A stretch of 64,000 nucleotides of DNA from Ancylobacter novellus DSM 506. Its GTDB lineage: Bacteria; Pseudomonadota; Alphaproteobacteria; Rhizobiales; Xanthobacteraceae. The notes beneath the pieces were generated by a model. That model ran no database searches, was not told where the DNA came from, and was given only the letters and a program-made list of their open reading frames with translations. The translations under genes were made by a program, and so were the position numbers. Shown here one piece after another: positions 34,451 to 42,755 of this stretch (its first letter is position 1; every line of letters starts with the position of its first letter). The stretch is from positions 3,596,001 through 3,660,000 of the forward strand of contig NC_014217.1 in the NCBI RefSeq assembly GCF_000092925.1. Direction: 5' to 3'.

Positions 34451-35130
34451 CCGCACATCTTCTCGACCGCCCGATCTGGTCGGCGCTCGCGACCGCCCAC
34501 GCACCGCTCGCACTGGGCGGGTCGCTCGCCCGGCGCTACCCCGCCGACATCGCGCCCTTCGCGGCGGCGCGTGATGACGACGCGGAATCCCTCGATGCCC
34601 TCGCCGCGCTCGTCGCGCCGGGCGAGCGCGTACTCATCGTGCAGGCGGACGAGATCGTGCTGCCGGCAGCGCTGTCGCCGGTCGCCACCGCCGAGGTGGT
34701 GCAGATGATCGCGCAGGCGCCCATCGCGTCGCCGGGAGACCTCCGCATCGAGCCGCTCACCCCGGCCGACGCGCCGGAGATGCTGGCGCTGGCCACCCTC
34801 ACCCAGCCGGGACCGTTCAGCCTGAAGGCGCAGAGCCTCGGCCGCTTCTGGGGCATCCGCCAGGACGGCCGGCTGGTGGCGATGGCCGGCGAGCGGCTGC
34901 GCCAGTCCGGCTTCACCGAGCTGAGCGGGGTCTGCGCGCATCCCGACCTGCGCGGGCGCGGCCTCGGCCGCACGCTGTCGCTGTTCGTCTCGGCGCAGAT
35001 CGGCGCGCGCGGCGACATCGCCTATCTCCACGCCTATGCCGGCAACGACGTGGCGATCGGCCTCTACGAATCGATCGGCTTCCGCCGGCGCACCCCCATC
35101 CGGCTGGTAGCCGCCGCGCGACCCGGCTGA
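34447..35130 (+). CDS. GNAT-family N-acetyltransferase
   Basis: A 227-residue protein whose C-terminal half (about 98-222) is a GNAT domain. Motif A is LSGVCAHPDLRGRGLGRTLSLFVSAQI with the acetyl-CoA pyrophosphate loop RGRGLG, and motif B is YLHAYAGNDVAIGLYESIGFRRR. The N-terminal 95 residues look like the FR47-type extension. The substrate is unknown. It is translationally coupled to the MarR gene, which suggests that it detoxifies or modifies the ligand that MarR senses. Confidence 0.9.
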   Translation: MTAHLLDRPIWSALATAHAPLALGGSLARRYPADIAPFAAARDDDAESLDALAALVAPGERVLIVQADEIVLPAALSPVATAEVVQMIAQAPIASPGDLRIEPLTPADAPEMLALATLTQPGPFSLKAQSLGRFWGIRQDGRLVAMAGERLRQSGFTELSGVCAHPDLRGRGLGRTLSLFVSAQIGARGDIAYLHAYAGNDVAIGLYESIGFRRRTPIRLVAAARPG

Positions 35131-35233
35131 GCCTCGGCATGGGAACCGCCACCCCTCCTTCCTCCTTGACTTTCGTCAAGGCGCGCCGGTCGCGAACGGC
35201 GCCGAATGGCTTGGAAGCCGAAGGAGGCGGAGA

Positions 35234-35689
35234 ATGACCAGCTACGACAAGATCAAGATCGAAACCGGCGCCTGGGTCGTCGTCTGCGACGGTCGCAAGG
35301 CACTCATCCTGCGCAATGAGGGGGATTCCGCCTTCCCCAATCTGCGCACCCATGAGGTCCGCGAGCAGGACAACCCGCCGACCCGCGAGCAGGGCAGCGA
35401 CGCGCCCGGCCGCGTGCATGAATCGGCCAGCACCGCGCGCTCCTCGGTCGAGCCGACCGACTGGCACGAGGAGGCCGAGCGCGAGTTCCTGCGCAAGCTC
35501 GCCGCCCGCCTCGACGCGGCGGTGGGCGCCGGCGAGGTGAAGTCCATCGTCGTCGTCGCCGCGCCGCGCGCGCTCGGCGTGCTGCGCCCGCTCTACAGCA
35601 AGCAGCTCGGCGATGCCGTCACCGCCGAGGTCGACCGCGACATGGTGCGGCTGCCGGTCTACGAGATCGAGAAGCATCTCGCGGCCTGA
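35234..35689 (+). CDS. host-attachment family protein
   Basis: A 151-residue protein of the Host_attach family, first described from an Agrobacterium attachment locus. The N-terminus WVVVCDGRKALILRNEGD, the mid part WHEEAEREFLRKLAARLD and the end VVVAAPRALGVLRPLYSKQLGDAVTAEVDRDMVRLPVYEIEKHL are typical. The fold resembles archaeal release factor domains; the actual function is uncertain, and the name does not prove a role in attachment. A strong AAGGAGGCGG ribosome site precedes the ATG. The gene stands alone. Confidence 0.9.
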   Translation: MTSYDKIKIETGAWVVVCDGRKALILRNEGDSAFPNLRTHEVREQDNPPTREQGSDAPGRVHESASTARSSVEPTDWHEEAEREFLRKLAARLDAAVGAGEVKSIVVVAAPRALGVLRPLYSKQLGDAVTAEVDRDMVRLPVYEIEKHLAA

Positions 35690-35746
35690 CGGCGACCTGA
35701 CGCGAAGCAGGCGATTTCCCTTCGCCCGAAACGGTTCTACGCTACT

Positions 35747-35807
35747 CCCGTCCCGGCGCCGCCGGGCAAAGGTTCTCGCTATCCCGTCCCGGCACCGCCG
35801 GGACGGG
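35747..35807. repeat. duplicated GC-rich hairpin before the membrane protein gene
   Basis: Two direct copies of CCCGTCCCGGCRCCGCCGGG (35747-35766 and 35783-35802). The second extends to a perfect 11-bp stem CCCGTCCCGGC/GCCGGGACGGG over ACC (35783-35807). It ends 23 bp before the start codon at 35831, so it should lie in the leader of that mRNA. Confidence 0.7.
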
Positions 35808-35830
35808 GAGTTGCGCTTTGGGGGCGAGGC

Positions 35831-36787
35831 ATGTGGGACTTCTCCATCGGGACGGCCATCGGGCTGGTGATGCGCACCTGGCCCTTCGTGCTGCTGCGGC
35901 TCGTCGTCTACTGCGCCATCGCCGCCGGCTTCGTGATCGGCATCGCGCTGGGCACCGGCGTCGGCTGGGCCGTCGGCCTCGGCTTCGGCGGTGACGGCGA
36001 GATCACCGGCGCGCTGATCGGCGGCATTGTCGGCTTCGGCCTCGTCTGCGGCGTGCTGTGGTGGGTTCGGCAATATCTGATCTACCTGGTCAAGGCCGGC
36101 CACGTCGCGGCGATGGACGCGCTGCTGCAAGGCGGCGAGATTCCCGGCGGGCAGGCGCAAATTTCCTACGCCGTCGCCACCGTGAAAGCCCGCTTCCTCG
36201 AAGTGAACGTGCTGTTCGGCATCGACATATTGATCCGCGGCGTGGTGCGGGCGCTGGTCGGCCTGCTGAACATGCTGACCTCGTGGATTCCCGGCTTCAA
36301 GACGCTCAACGACTTCGTCAACGCCGTGCTCAAGGTGGCGCTCGGGCTCGTCGACGAGATCATCCTCGCCTACATCATCCGCCGCGGCGACACGCCCCCG
36401 GCCGAGGCGGCGCGCGACGGGCTGGTGCTCTACGCCCAGAACGGCGGCACGATGATCCGCAACGCCGTCTGGATCGTGCTGTTCGAGCTCGCCGCGGTGA
36501 TCACGATCTTCCTGTTCGTGCTCGGCCCGGCGGTCGGCCTCGCCTATGCGATGCCGGGCGGGCTCACCGGCTTCGGCGTCGTCCTCGCCGCCGTCACCGC
36601 CTGGGCGCTCAACGCGGCGCTGATCGAGCCGCTCTGCATCGCCGCGCTGCTGCAGGCCTACGACCTCGCCATACGCGGCCAGACGCCGAACCCGGACTGG
36701 ACGGCGCGGCTCGATTCCGCCTCCAAGGCCTTCCGCGACCTCGGCCAGCGCCCGCCCGCCCCGAGCGCCGCGCCGCAGCCGGCATGA
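35831..36787 (+). CDS. polytopic membrane protein of unknown function
   Basis: No named family recognised. The 318-residue product has about seven hydrophobic segments: two early ones (LRLVVYCAIAAGFVIGIAL; IGGIVGFGLVCGVLWWV), a central amphipathic block (GVVRALVGLLNMLTSWIPGF), then IILAYIIRRGDTPPAEAARDG and three further helices from about residue 215 to 285. A Pro-rich tail ends it. It could be a channel or exporter component, but nothing in the sequence shows this. It is preceded by the duplicated hairpin and followed by a dispersed repeat, so it is likely a single-gene unit. Confidence 0.8.
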   Translation: MWDFSIGTAIGLVMRTWPFVLLRLVVYCAIAAGFVIGIALGTGVGWAVGLGFGGDGEITGALIGGIVGFGLVCGVLWWVRQYLIYLVKAGHVAAMDALLQGGEIPGGQAQISYAVATVKARFLEVNVLFGIDILIRGVVRALVGLLNMLTSWIPGFKTLNDFVNAVLKVALGLVDEIILAYIIRRGDTPPAEAARDGLVLYAQNGGTMIRNAVWIVLFELAAVITIFLFVLGPAVGLAYAMPGGLTGFGVVLAAVTAWALNAALIEPLCIAALLQAYDLAIRGQTPNPDWTARLDSASKAFRDLGQRPPAPSAAPQPA

Positions 36788-36828
36788 GCGACATCGGCGC
36801 CCCGCCGTCCGGTGCCCCTCCAAGCGAC

Positions 36829-36916
36829 GTCATGGCCGGGCTTGGCCCGGCCATCCACGACTTCGGCTCGTGAGCCCTGAGAAGTCGTGGATCCCCGGGC
36901 CAAGCCCGGGGATGAC
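36829..36916. repeat. dispersed palindromic repeat, family A
   Basis: GTCATGGCCGGGCTTGGCCCGG, CATCCACGACTTC, then the mirror GAAGTCGTGGATCCCCGGG and CAAGCCCGGGGATGAC. It has the same architecture as the units at 7490-7713. Confidence 0.8.
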
Positions 36917-36999
36917 GGTCGGATACGGCGCAGTTGCTGATGCACTTCGCGGCCGGATCGCGGCATAGTGCAGATCGGTTGGCATCGTGAAGGAGCCGC

Positions 37000-37476
37000 A
37001 TGAAGACCCTTTCCTTCTTCCGCCTCGTGCTCGCGGTCGGCCTGTGCCTGATGGTCGGCGCCGTCGGTTCGCTGGTGACCACGCCGAAGATCCCGACCTG
37101 GTACGCCGGCCTCGCCAAACCCGGCTGGACCCCGCCGGACGCGCTCTTCCCCATCGTCTGGACCACGCTCTACGTGCTGATGGCGGTGGCGCTCTGGCGG
37201 CTCTGGCAATTGCACCGCCCCTCACAGAGGCGGCGCCTCGCCATCGGGCTGTGGTTCGTCCAGCTCGCCCTCAACGCGCTGTGGTCGCCGGTGTTCTTCG
37301 GCATGGAGGCCATCGGCGCGGCGCTCGCGGTCATCCTCGTGCTGTGGCTCGCCATTGCCGCGGCGATCTGGGCGGCCGCGCGCATTGACCACGTAGCGGC
37401 CGGACTGCTGACCCCCTATCTACTGTGGGTGTCCTATGCGACGGCACTGAATGCTGCCATTCTCGCCCTGAACTAA
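37000..37476 (+). CDS. tspO: TspO/MBR family protein
   Basis: A 158-residue five-helix membrane protein. TWYAGLAKPGWTPPDALFPIVWTTLYVLMAVAL is the family core, and ALNALWSPVFFGM and LLTPYLLWVSYATALNA complete it. TspO binds porphyrins and acts as a regulator in phototrophs and rhizobia, including effects on tetrapyrrole output. The cobalamin adenosyltransferase gene lies two genes downstream, so a tetrapyrrole theme is plausible for this block. ATG 37000 has GAAGGAG upstream. Confidence 0.93.
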   Translation: MKTLSFFRLVLAVGLCLMVGAVGSLVTTPKIPTWYAGLAKPGWTPPDALFPIVWTTLYVLMAVALWRLWQLHRPSQRRRLAIGLWFVQLALNALWSPVFFGMEAIGAALAVILVLWLAIAAAIWAAARIDHVAAGLLTPYLLWVSYATALNAAILALN

Positions 37477-37511
37477 GAGTCGGCCCGCGCGTCGGGTCGC
37501 CGGAGACTTCG

Positions 37512-37715
37512 ATGGATCTCGTGACCATCGCCAAGTTCATCATCCTGCCGATCGCGCTCGGCGCGGTTGCGGTGGTGCTGATCCTTGGCCTGACCAACAT
37601 GGCGCGGGGCGGCTCGCCGCTGCGCTCGCAGAAGCTGATGCAGTGGCGCGTGCTGTTGCAGGCGGTGGCGCTCTGCTTCGTGCTGCTCACCATCATCCTG
37701 ATGCACCAGGGCTGA
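37512..37715 (+). CDS. small HIG1-type twin-helix membrane protein
   Basis: A 67-residue protein with two membrane helices (IILPIALGAVAVVLILGL, 10-27; VLLQAVALCFVLLTIIL, 47-63). The loop and start of helix 2 read SQKLMQWRVLLQA, matching the HIG1 signature (Q-x3-R/H-x-R-x3-Q) apart from Gln in place of Arg/His. HIG1 proteins associate with cytochrome oxidase. The gene is 35 bp after tspO and 36 bp before the adenosyltransferase, in an order repeated in many Rhizobiales. Confidence 0.88.
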   Translation: MDLVTIAKFIILPIALGAVAVVLILGLTNMARGGSPLRSQKLMQWRVLLQAVALCFVLLTIILMHQG

Positions 37716-37751
37716 GGCGGCGACGGGACGCATCGAGAGGGCGCATCGGCC

Positions 37752-38351
37752 ATGGTCGTGCTCAACCGCATCTATACCCGCACCGGCGACGACGGCTCCA
37801 CGGCGCTGGGCAGCGGCGAGCGGCGGGCGAAATACGATCTGCGCGTCTCGGCTTATGGCACGGTGGACGAGACCAACGCCGCCATCGGCGTCGCCCGGCT
37901 CGCCACGCAGGCCGACCCGGACCTTGCCGACATCGACGCGGTGCTGGCGCGCATCCAGAACGACCTGTTCGATCTCGGCGCCGACCTTTCCGTGCCCGAT
38001 ACCGGCGAGCCGCTCAGCTATGAGCCCTTGCGCATCGTCACCTCTCAGGTCGACGGGATCGAGCGCGACATCGACACGCTCAACGCGCCGTTGAAGCCGC
38101 TCCGCTCCTTCGTGCTGCCGGCCGGCACGCCGGCGGCGGCGCATCTGCACGTCGCCCGCACCGTGTGCCGGCGCGCCGAGCGCCTCGTGGTGGAGCTCTC
38201 GCGCACCGAAGGCGAGATCGTCTCGCCGGCGGCGGTGAAGTATCTCAACCGCCTCTCCGACCTGCTCTTCGTCATGAGCCGCGCGGCCAATGCCCGCGCC
38301 GGCGGCGACGTATTGTGGGTGCCGGCCGCCGGTCGCAGCGGACCCCTTTAA
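37752..38351 (+). CDS. PduO-type cob(I)alamin adenosyltransferase
   Basis: A 199-residue five-helix-bundle enzyme making adenosylcobalamin from cob(I)alamin and ATP. The N-terminal ATP loop is RIYTRTGDDGSTALGSGER, and other conserved parts are AYGTVDETNAAIG and CRRAERLVVELSRTE, with YLNRLSDLLFVMSRAAN near the end. It supplies B12 for mutases such as methylmalonyl-CoA mutase, not encoded here. The stop codon sits inside the stem of a terminator. Downstream synteny with etfB-etfA is broken by an AT-rich gene and the rhomboid gene. Confidence 0.93.
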   Translation: MVVLNRIYTRTGDDGSTALGSGERRAKYDLRVSAYGTVDETNAAIGVARLATQADPDLADIDAVLARIQNDLFDLGADLSVPDTGEPLSYEPLRIVTSQVDGIERDIDTLNAPLKPLRSFVLPAGTPAAAHLHVARTVCRRAERLVVELSRTEGEIVSPAAVKYLNRLSDLLFVMSRAANARAGGDVLWVPAAGRSGPL

Positions 38352-38382
38352 CCCTCGCCTTTTTAGGAGGGTTAAATATTTT
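38348..38382 (+). terminator. intrinsic terminator overlapping the adenosyltransferase stop
   Basis: A perfect 9-bp stem TTAACCCTC/GAGGGTTAA over a 10-nt loop, followed by ATATTTT. The TAA stop codon (38349-38351) is part of the left arm. Confidence 0.8.
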
Positions 38383-38454
38383 GCCCCCCTACTTTATTGA
38401 CAGTAGAAATGATATATGGAATTTTACCCTCATTACCTATGAGGAGATTGCGTG

Positions 38455-39081
38455 ATGGAAATTGAGGTGAGGTCGGAGAGAGAAATTCGCCTCACAGTCG
38501 TTCGGCTGCTGGCGGATAAAGGCTATAAAGTAGAGAGCATTGCTGAAGGGTCGGGCTCGCCGGAGTTTTCGCAAATCGTAGCTACGCGCGGCGCTGAAAG
38601 GCTGCTATGCGCGATTAAGATTACAACACAACCTCATGGAAGAATTAGCTTTACGCGCGCGCCAACCGGCAGATGGAAGGTTTTGGATAATGTAAATTAT
38701 GTCATTCACGCGTGGCAGAAGCCAAGCAGCCGAGATCAGGTTTGTGTATCTATGTTTGAGAAAGAAATTATTCGCGAGGCATTTGAGCTTAATTTTGCGG
38801 CAAAACGGCAACACGCAATGGAACAGATACCTTCTTGGATTGGGCCGATCTACGAACCTGCTTGGCGCTTCACCGGGTCAGGATTCGGCGACAAGGCTAT
38901 ATGGACCGAGAGGGTTTCTCTAAGTCCTCAAGGTTCTCAATCGAACCAGAAGGCAGACGACGCTCCTACGAGTAGTGAGGAGCCTGGGTTGGGCATTATG
39001 GATCGCATCAAGCAAATGCTGTCCGAGCACATGGGCGTACGGCCCGAACTCATAGAAATCGATGTGAGGGTTAAGCTCTAG
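38455..39081 (+). CDS. AT-rich orphan protein, possible degenerate nuclease-like N-terminal domain
   Basis: No family recognised. The 208-residue product begins with SEREIRLTVVRLLADKGYKVESI, then SPEFSQIVATRGAERLLCAIKITT (35-58), in which a strand-acid-strand-xIK order recalls PD-(D/E)XK nucleases. The usual Glu before xK is Cys, so any activity is doubtful. A low-complexity linker (155-178) and a short terminal helix (IMDRIKQMLSEHMGV) follow. GAGGAG lies 8 bp before ATG 38455. Its GC content is far below its neighbours, it has its own terminator upstream, and it interrupts a conserved gene order; I take it as a recent arrival. Confidence 0.7.
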   Translation: MEIEVRSEREIRLTVVRLLADKGYKVESIAEGSGSPEFSQIVATRGAERLLCAIKITTQPHGRISFTRAPTGRWKVLDNVNYVIHAWQKPSSRDQVCVSMFEKEIIREAFELNFAAKRQHAMEQIPSWIGPIYEPAWRFTGSGFGDKAIWTERVSLSPQGSQSNQKADDAPTSSEEPGLGIMDRIKQMLSEHMGVRPELIEIDVRVKL

Positions 39082-39170
39082 CGAGTTCAGCGTTGATCCA
39101 GGAACGCGCCGGAGTGCCGTAACTGAGATAGATTTGGTTTGACACTCTCGTACCTTGGCAACTCGATCCC

Positions 39171-39890
39171 ATGCTCATCCCCTTCAACGACGACAACCCG
39201 CTGGAAGGGATCACCCACGCCTATGTCACCTGGGCGCTGATCGCGGCGAATGTGCTGGTCTTCGTGCTGCTCCAGCACGGCTATCGCGCCGAGATCGACG
39301 TCGCCTCGGCCTTCGGCTTCGGCGCCATTCCGGCGGTGGTGACGCATGCCGCCGTGCTGCCGGCCGAATATGTGCGCCTGCCGCCGGAGCTGACGCTGGT
39401 CAGCTACATGTTCCTGCATGGCGGCTGGATGCACCTCGCCGGCAACATGGCCTTCCTCTGGGTGTTCGGCGACAATGTCGAGGACGCGCTCGGCCATGCC
39501 CGCTTCCTCGTCTTCTACCTGCTCTGCGGCATCGCCGGCGGGCTGGCGCACTCGCTCGCCATGCCCGATTCGGCTTCCCCGCTCGTCGGCGCCTCAGCCG
39601 GCATATCCGGGCTCGTCGGCGCCTATCTGATGCTGCATCCCAATGTGCGCATCTGGGTGCTGTTCTTCCTGCGCCTGCCGCTGCGCATTCCCGCCATCTG
39701 GCCGCTCGGCGCCTGGATCGCCTTCCAGCTCTGGAGCCTCGCCATGTCCGGCGAGCAGGACACCGCCTGGTGGGCGCATATTGGCGGGCTCGTCACCGGC
39801 GCCGTGCTCATCGTCTTCATGCGCCGCAAAGGCGTGCCGCTCTGGGTGATGAGCCGCGACGGCACGCCCGACGGGCGCCCGCCGGTGTGA
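39171..39890 (+). CDS. rhomboid-family intramembrane serine protease
   Basis: A 239-residue protease with six membrane helices. The catalytic serine is S142 in GASAGISG and the histidine H203 in WWAHIGG; HGGWMHLAGNM (83-93) is the conserved loop-1/helix-2 motif. It cuts membrane proteins within the bilayer; its substrates are unknown. The N-terminal MLIPFNDDNP is typical for the alphaproteobacterial form. It stands between the AT-rich orphan gene and etfB, 201 bp from the latter, and that gap holds nothing I recognise. Confidence 0.94.
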   Translation: MLIPFNDDNPLEGITHAYVTWALIAANVLVFVLLQHGYRAEIDVASAFGFGAIPAVVTHAAVLPAEYVRLPPELTLVSYMFLHGGWMHLAGNMAFLWVFGDNVEDALGHARFLVFYLLCGIAGGLAHSLAMPDSASPLVGASAGISGLVGAYLMLHPNVRIWVLFFLRLPLRIPAIWPLGAWIAFQLWSLAMSGEQDTAWWAHIGGLVTGAVLIVFMRRKGVPLWVMSRDGTPDGRPPV

Positions 39891-40091
39891 AATCGGCCCA
39901 TGGTCAGCGTTGACAGGCCTCGGGGTGAACCATAGTTTCCCCGGCGTTTTCCGCGGGCCGATGCCGACCCCAAGCGCCGCTCCCGAGCGCCCGATTGCAC
40001 GCTCATCGCCCGGCCTTGCCGCGACATCGCCTTCCTGTGAATGCGGCTGCCACAAGCGGGGCCTCGCGCCCCGCGGGGCGGGAGATATGTG

Positions 40092-40862
40092 ATGAAGATC
40101 CTGGTGCCCGTGAAGCGGGTGGTCGACTACAACGTCAAGATCCGCGTCCGGCCGGACGGCTCCGGCGTCGAGCTCGCCAACATCAAGATGTCGATGAACC
40201 CCTTCGACGAGATCGCCGTCGAGGAGGCGCTGCGACTGAAGGAAGCGGGCAAGGCGAGCGAAGTCGTCGCCGTCTCCATCGGACCGGCGAAGACCGACGA
40301 GACCATCCGCACCGCGCTCGCCATGGGCGCCGACCGCGGCATCTGGGTGAAGACGGAAGAAGCCGGCATCGAGCCGCTCACCGTCGCCAAGCTCCTCAAG
40401 AAGGTGGTCGAGGAGGAGGCGCCCGGCCTCGTCATCCTCGGCAAGCAGGCGATCGACGACGACTGCAACCAGACCGGCCAGATGCTCGCCGCCCTGCTGG
40501 GCTGGCCGCAGGCGACCTTCGCCTCCAAGGTGGTGCTCGGCGATGCCACCGGTGGCGACGGAAATGTCACCGTTAAGGTCACCAGGGAAATCGACGGTGG
40601 CCTGCAGACGGTCAGCCTCGATCTGCCCGCCGTGCTGACCACGGATCTGCGCCTCAACGAGCCGCGCTATGCCAGCCTTCCCAACATCATGAAGGCGAAG
40701 AAGAAGCCGATCGACGAGAAGTCGCCGGCCGCCTACGGCGTCGATGTCGCCCCGCGGCTCCAGGTGATCTCCACCACCGAACCGGCCGGGCGCAGCGCCG
40801 GCATCAAGCTCGGCTCCCCCGCCGAGCTGGTCGCCCATCTCAAGCAGGCGGGAGTGCTCTGA
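40092..40862 (+). CDS. etfB: electron transfer flavoprotein subunit beta
   Basis: A 256-residue beta subunit. [19 protein letters not shown] begins it, [16 protein letters not shown] follows, and [32 protein letters not shown] is the AMP-binding region. EtfAB carries electrons from acyl-CoA and other dehydrogenases to the ubiquinone pool via ETF-QO, which is not in the window. GGAG lies 8 bp before ATG 40092. The etfA gene starts 2 bp after the stop, so the subunits are made together. Confidence 0.97.
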   Translation: MKILVPVKRVVDYNVKIRVRPDGSGVELANIKMSMNPFDEIAVEEALRLKEAGKASEVVAVSIGPAKTDETIRTALAMGADRGIWVKTEEAGIEPLTVAKLLKKVVEEEAPGLVILGKQAIDDDCNQTGQMLAALLGWPQATFASKVVLGDATGGDGNVTVKVTREIDGGLQTVSLDLPAVLTTDLRLNEPRYASLPNIMKAKKKPIDEKSPAAYGVDVAPRLQVISTTEPAGRSAGIKLGSPAELVAHLKQAGVL

Positions 40863-40864
40863 CC

Positions 40865-41821
40865 ATGGCCAATAGCTTGCCGACCCTGCTGTTTGCCGAA
40901 CATGACGACGTCCATCTCAACCCCGTCACCGCCCGCGCACTGAGCGCCGCCAAGACTTTAGGCGCCCCGGTGCATGTGCTGGTGGTGGGCGAGAACTGCC
41001 GCGCCGCCGCCGAGGCCGCCGCCAAGCTCGACGGCGTCGCCGAGGTTCTGGTCGCCGACGGCCCGTCCTATGCCCACCGCCTCGCCGAGCCGGTCGCCGC
41101 GCTCGGCGTCGCGCTGGCCAGGGATTATGACGCGCTCGTCGCCCCCTCCACCGCGGTGTGGAAGAGCGTGCTGCCGCGCGTCGCCGCGCTGCTCGACGTC
41201 ATGCAGGTCTCCGATGTGATCGGCATCGTCGGCCCCGACACTTTCGACCGGCCGATCTATGCCGGCAACGCCATCCAGCGCGTGCGTGCCCCCGATGGCA
41301 AGAAGGTGCTGACCATCCGCACCGCCTCCTTCCCCGCGGCGGGCGAAGGTGGCTCGGCGCCGATCCGCAGTCTCGACATTTCCGAGCCTTCCGCGCATTC
41401 GCGTTTCCTCAGTGAGGAGATCGCCGCCAGCGCCCGTCCGGAGCTCACCGCCGCCCGCGTGATCGTCTCCGGCGGCCGCGCGCTCGGCTCGGCGGAGAAG
41501 TTCCACGAGGTCGTCGAGCCGCTGGCGGACGCGCTCGGCGCGGCGGTCGGCGCCTCGCGTGCGGCGGTCGACGCCGGCTACGCGCCGAACGACTGGCAGG
41601 TCGGCCAGACCGGCAAGGTGGTGGCGCCCGACCTCTACATCGCGCTCGGCATTTCCGGCGCTATCCAGCACCTCGCCGGCATGAAGGACTCCAAGGTCAT
41701 CGTGGCGGTGAACAAGGACGAGGAGGCGCCGATCTTCCAGGTGGCCGACTACGGCCTGGTCGGCGACCTGTTCGAGATCGTGCCGGCGCTACAAGCCGAA
41801 ATAGCTAAGGCAAAAGCCTGA
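40865..41821 (+). CDS. etfA: electron transfer flavoprotein subunit alpha
   Basis: A 318-residue alpha subunit. The FAD-binding C-terminal domain is clear: [33 protein letters not shown] and [19 protein letters not shown]. The N-terminal half starts [20 protein letters not shown]. It pairs with EtfB in electron transfer from beta-oxidation. It is 46 bp ahead of the 3-hydroxybutyryl-CoA dehydrogenase gene, so the three genes probably form one transcript serving acyl-CoA or butyrate/PHB metabolism. Confidence 0.97.
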   Translation: MANSLPTLLFAEHDDVHLNPVTARALSAAKTLGAPVHVLVVGENCRAAAEAAAKLDGVAEVLVADGPSYAHRLAEPVAALGVALARDYDALVAPSTAVWKSVLPRVAALLDVMQVSDVIGIVGPDTFDRPIYAGNAIQRVRAPDGKKVLTIRTASFPAAGEGGSAPIRSLDISEPSAHSRFLSEEIAASARPELTAARVIVSGGRALGSAEKFHEVVEPLADALGAAVGASRAAVDAGYAPNDWQVGQTGKVVAPDLYIALGISGAIQHLAGMKDSKVIVAVNKDEEAPIFQVADYGLVGDLFEIVPALQAEIAKAKA

Positions 41822-41867
41822 CGGGCCGGTATACTGGCAGCCAGAGTACGGGGGAACGGGCGTAGCG

Positions 41868-42749
41868 ATGGGTTTCGAGATCAAGCGCGTCGGCATCATC
41901 GGCGCAGGGCAGATGGGTAACGGCATCGCGCATGTGTGTGCGCTCGCCGGCTACGACGTGGTGCTGAACGACCTCGAAGCCGACCGCATCAAGTCGAGCC
42001 TCGCCACCATCAACGGCAACATGGCGCGCCAGGTTTCCAAGGGGCTGTACGGCGAGGACGAGAAGAAGGCCGCGCTCGCCCGCATCCACGGCACGGACCA
42101 GACCTCCGACCTTTCCGACGCCGACCTCGTCATCGAGGCGGCGGTCGAGAAGGAGGAGATCAAGCGCAAGATCTTCTCCACCGTCTGCCCGTTCCTGAAG
42201 CCGGAGGCGATCCTCGCCACCAACACCTCGTCCATCTCGATCACCCGGCTCGCCGCCTCCACCGACCGGCCGGAGCGTTTCATCGGCATCCACTTCATGA
42301 ACCCGGTGCCGATCATGCAGCTCGTCGAGCTGGTGCGCGGCATCGCCACCGAGGACGAGACCTTCGAGCTGTCGAAGGGCTTCGTCACCCGGCTCGGCAA
42401 GACCTATGCGGTGTCGGAGGATTTCCCCGCCTTCATGGTCAACCGCATCCTGCTGCCGATGATCAACGAGGCGATCTACACGCTCTATGAGGGCGTCGGC
42501 TCGGTGGACGCCATCGACACCGCGATGCGGCTCGGCGCCAACCACCCGATGGGCCCGCTGCAGCTCGCCGACTTCATCGGCCTCGACACCTGTCTCTCCA
42601 TCATGCAGGTGCTGCACGAGGGGCTGGCCGACTCGAAGTATCGCCCCTGCCCGCTGCTGGTGAAATATGTCGAAGCCGGCTGGCTCGGCCGCAAGACCCA
42701 GCGCGGCTTCTACGACTATCGCGGCGAGAAGCCGGTGCCGACGCGGTAA
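41868..42749 (+). CDS. hbd: 3-hydroxybutyryl-CoA dehydrogenase
   Basis: A 293-residue NAD(P)-dependent 3-hydroxyacyl-CoA dehydrogenase of the short, single-function type. The Rossmann motif is GIIGAGQMGNGIAHVCA, and the catalytic His is in RFIGIHFMNPVPIMQLVE with Asn/Glu around NTSSISIT. The C-terminal domain ends LVKYVEAGWLGRKTQRGFYDY. It interconverts acetoacetyl-CoA and 3-hydroxybutyryl-CoA. Its place behind etfBA fits fatty acid or polyhydroxybutyrate use. Confidence 0.95.
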   Translation: MGFEIKRVGIIGAGQMGNGIAHVCALAGYDVVLNDLEADRIKSSLATINGNMARQVSKGLYGEDEKKAALARIHGTDQTSDLSDADLVIEAAVEKEEIKRKIFSTVCPFLKPEAILATNTSSISITRLAASTDRPERFIGIHFMNPVPIMQLVELVRGIATEDETFELSKGFVTRLGKTYAVSEDFPAFMVNRILLPMINEAIYTLYEGVGSVDAIDTAMRLGANHPMGPLQLADFIGLDTCLSIMQVLHEGLADSKYRPCPLLVKYVEAGWLGRKTQRGFYDYRGEKPVPTR

Positions 42750-42755
42750 GCCGCG

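Noticed and set aside
38995..39081. Acyl-carrier-like helix at the end of the AT-rich orphan (IMDRIKQMLSEHMGV)
   Set aside because: The resemblance covers one helix only and there is no DSL phosphopantetheine site.
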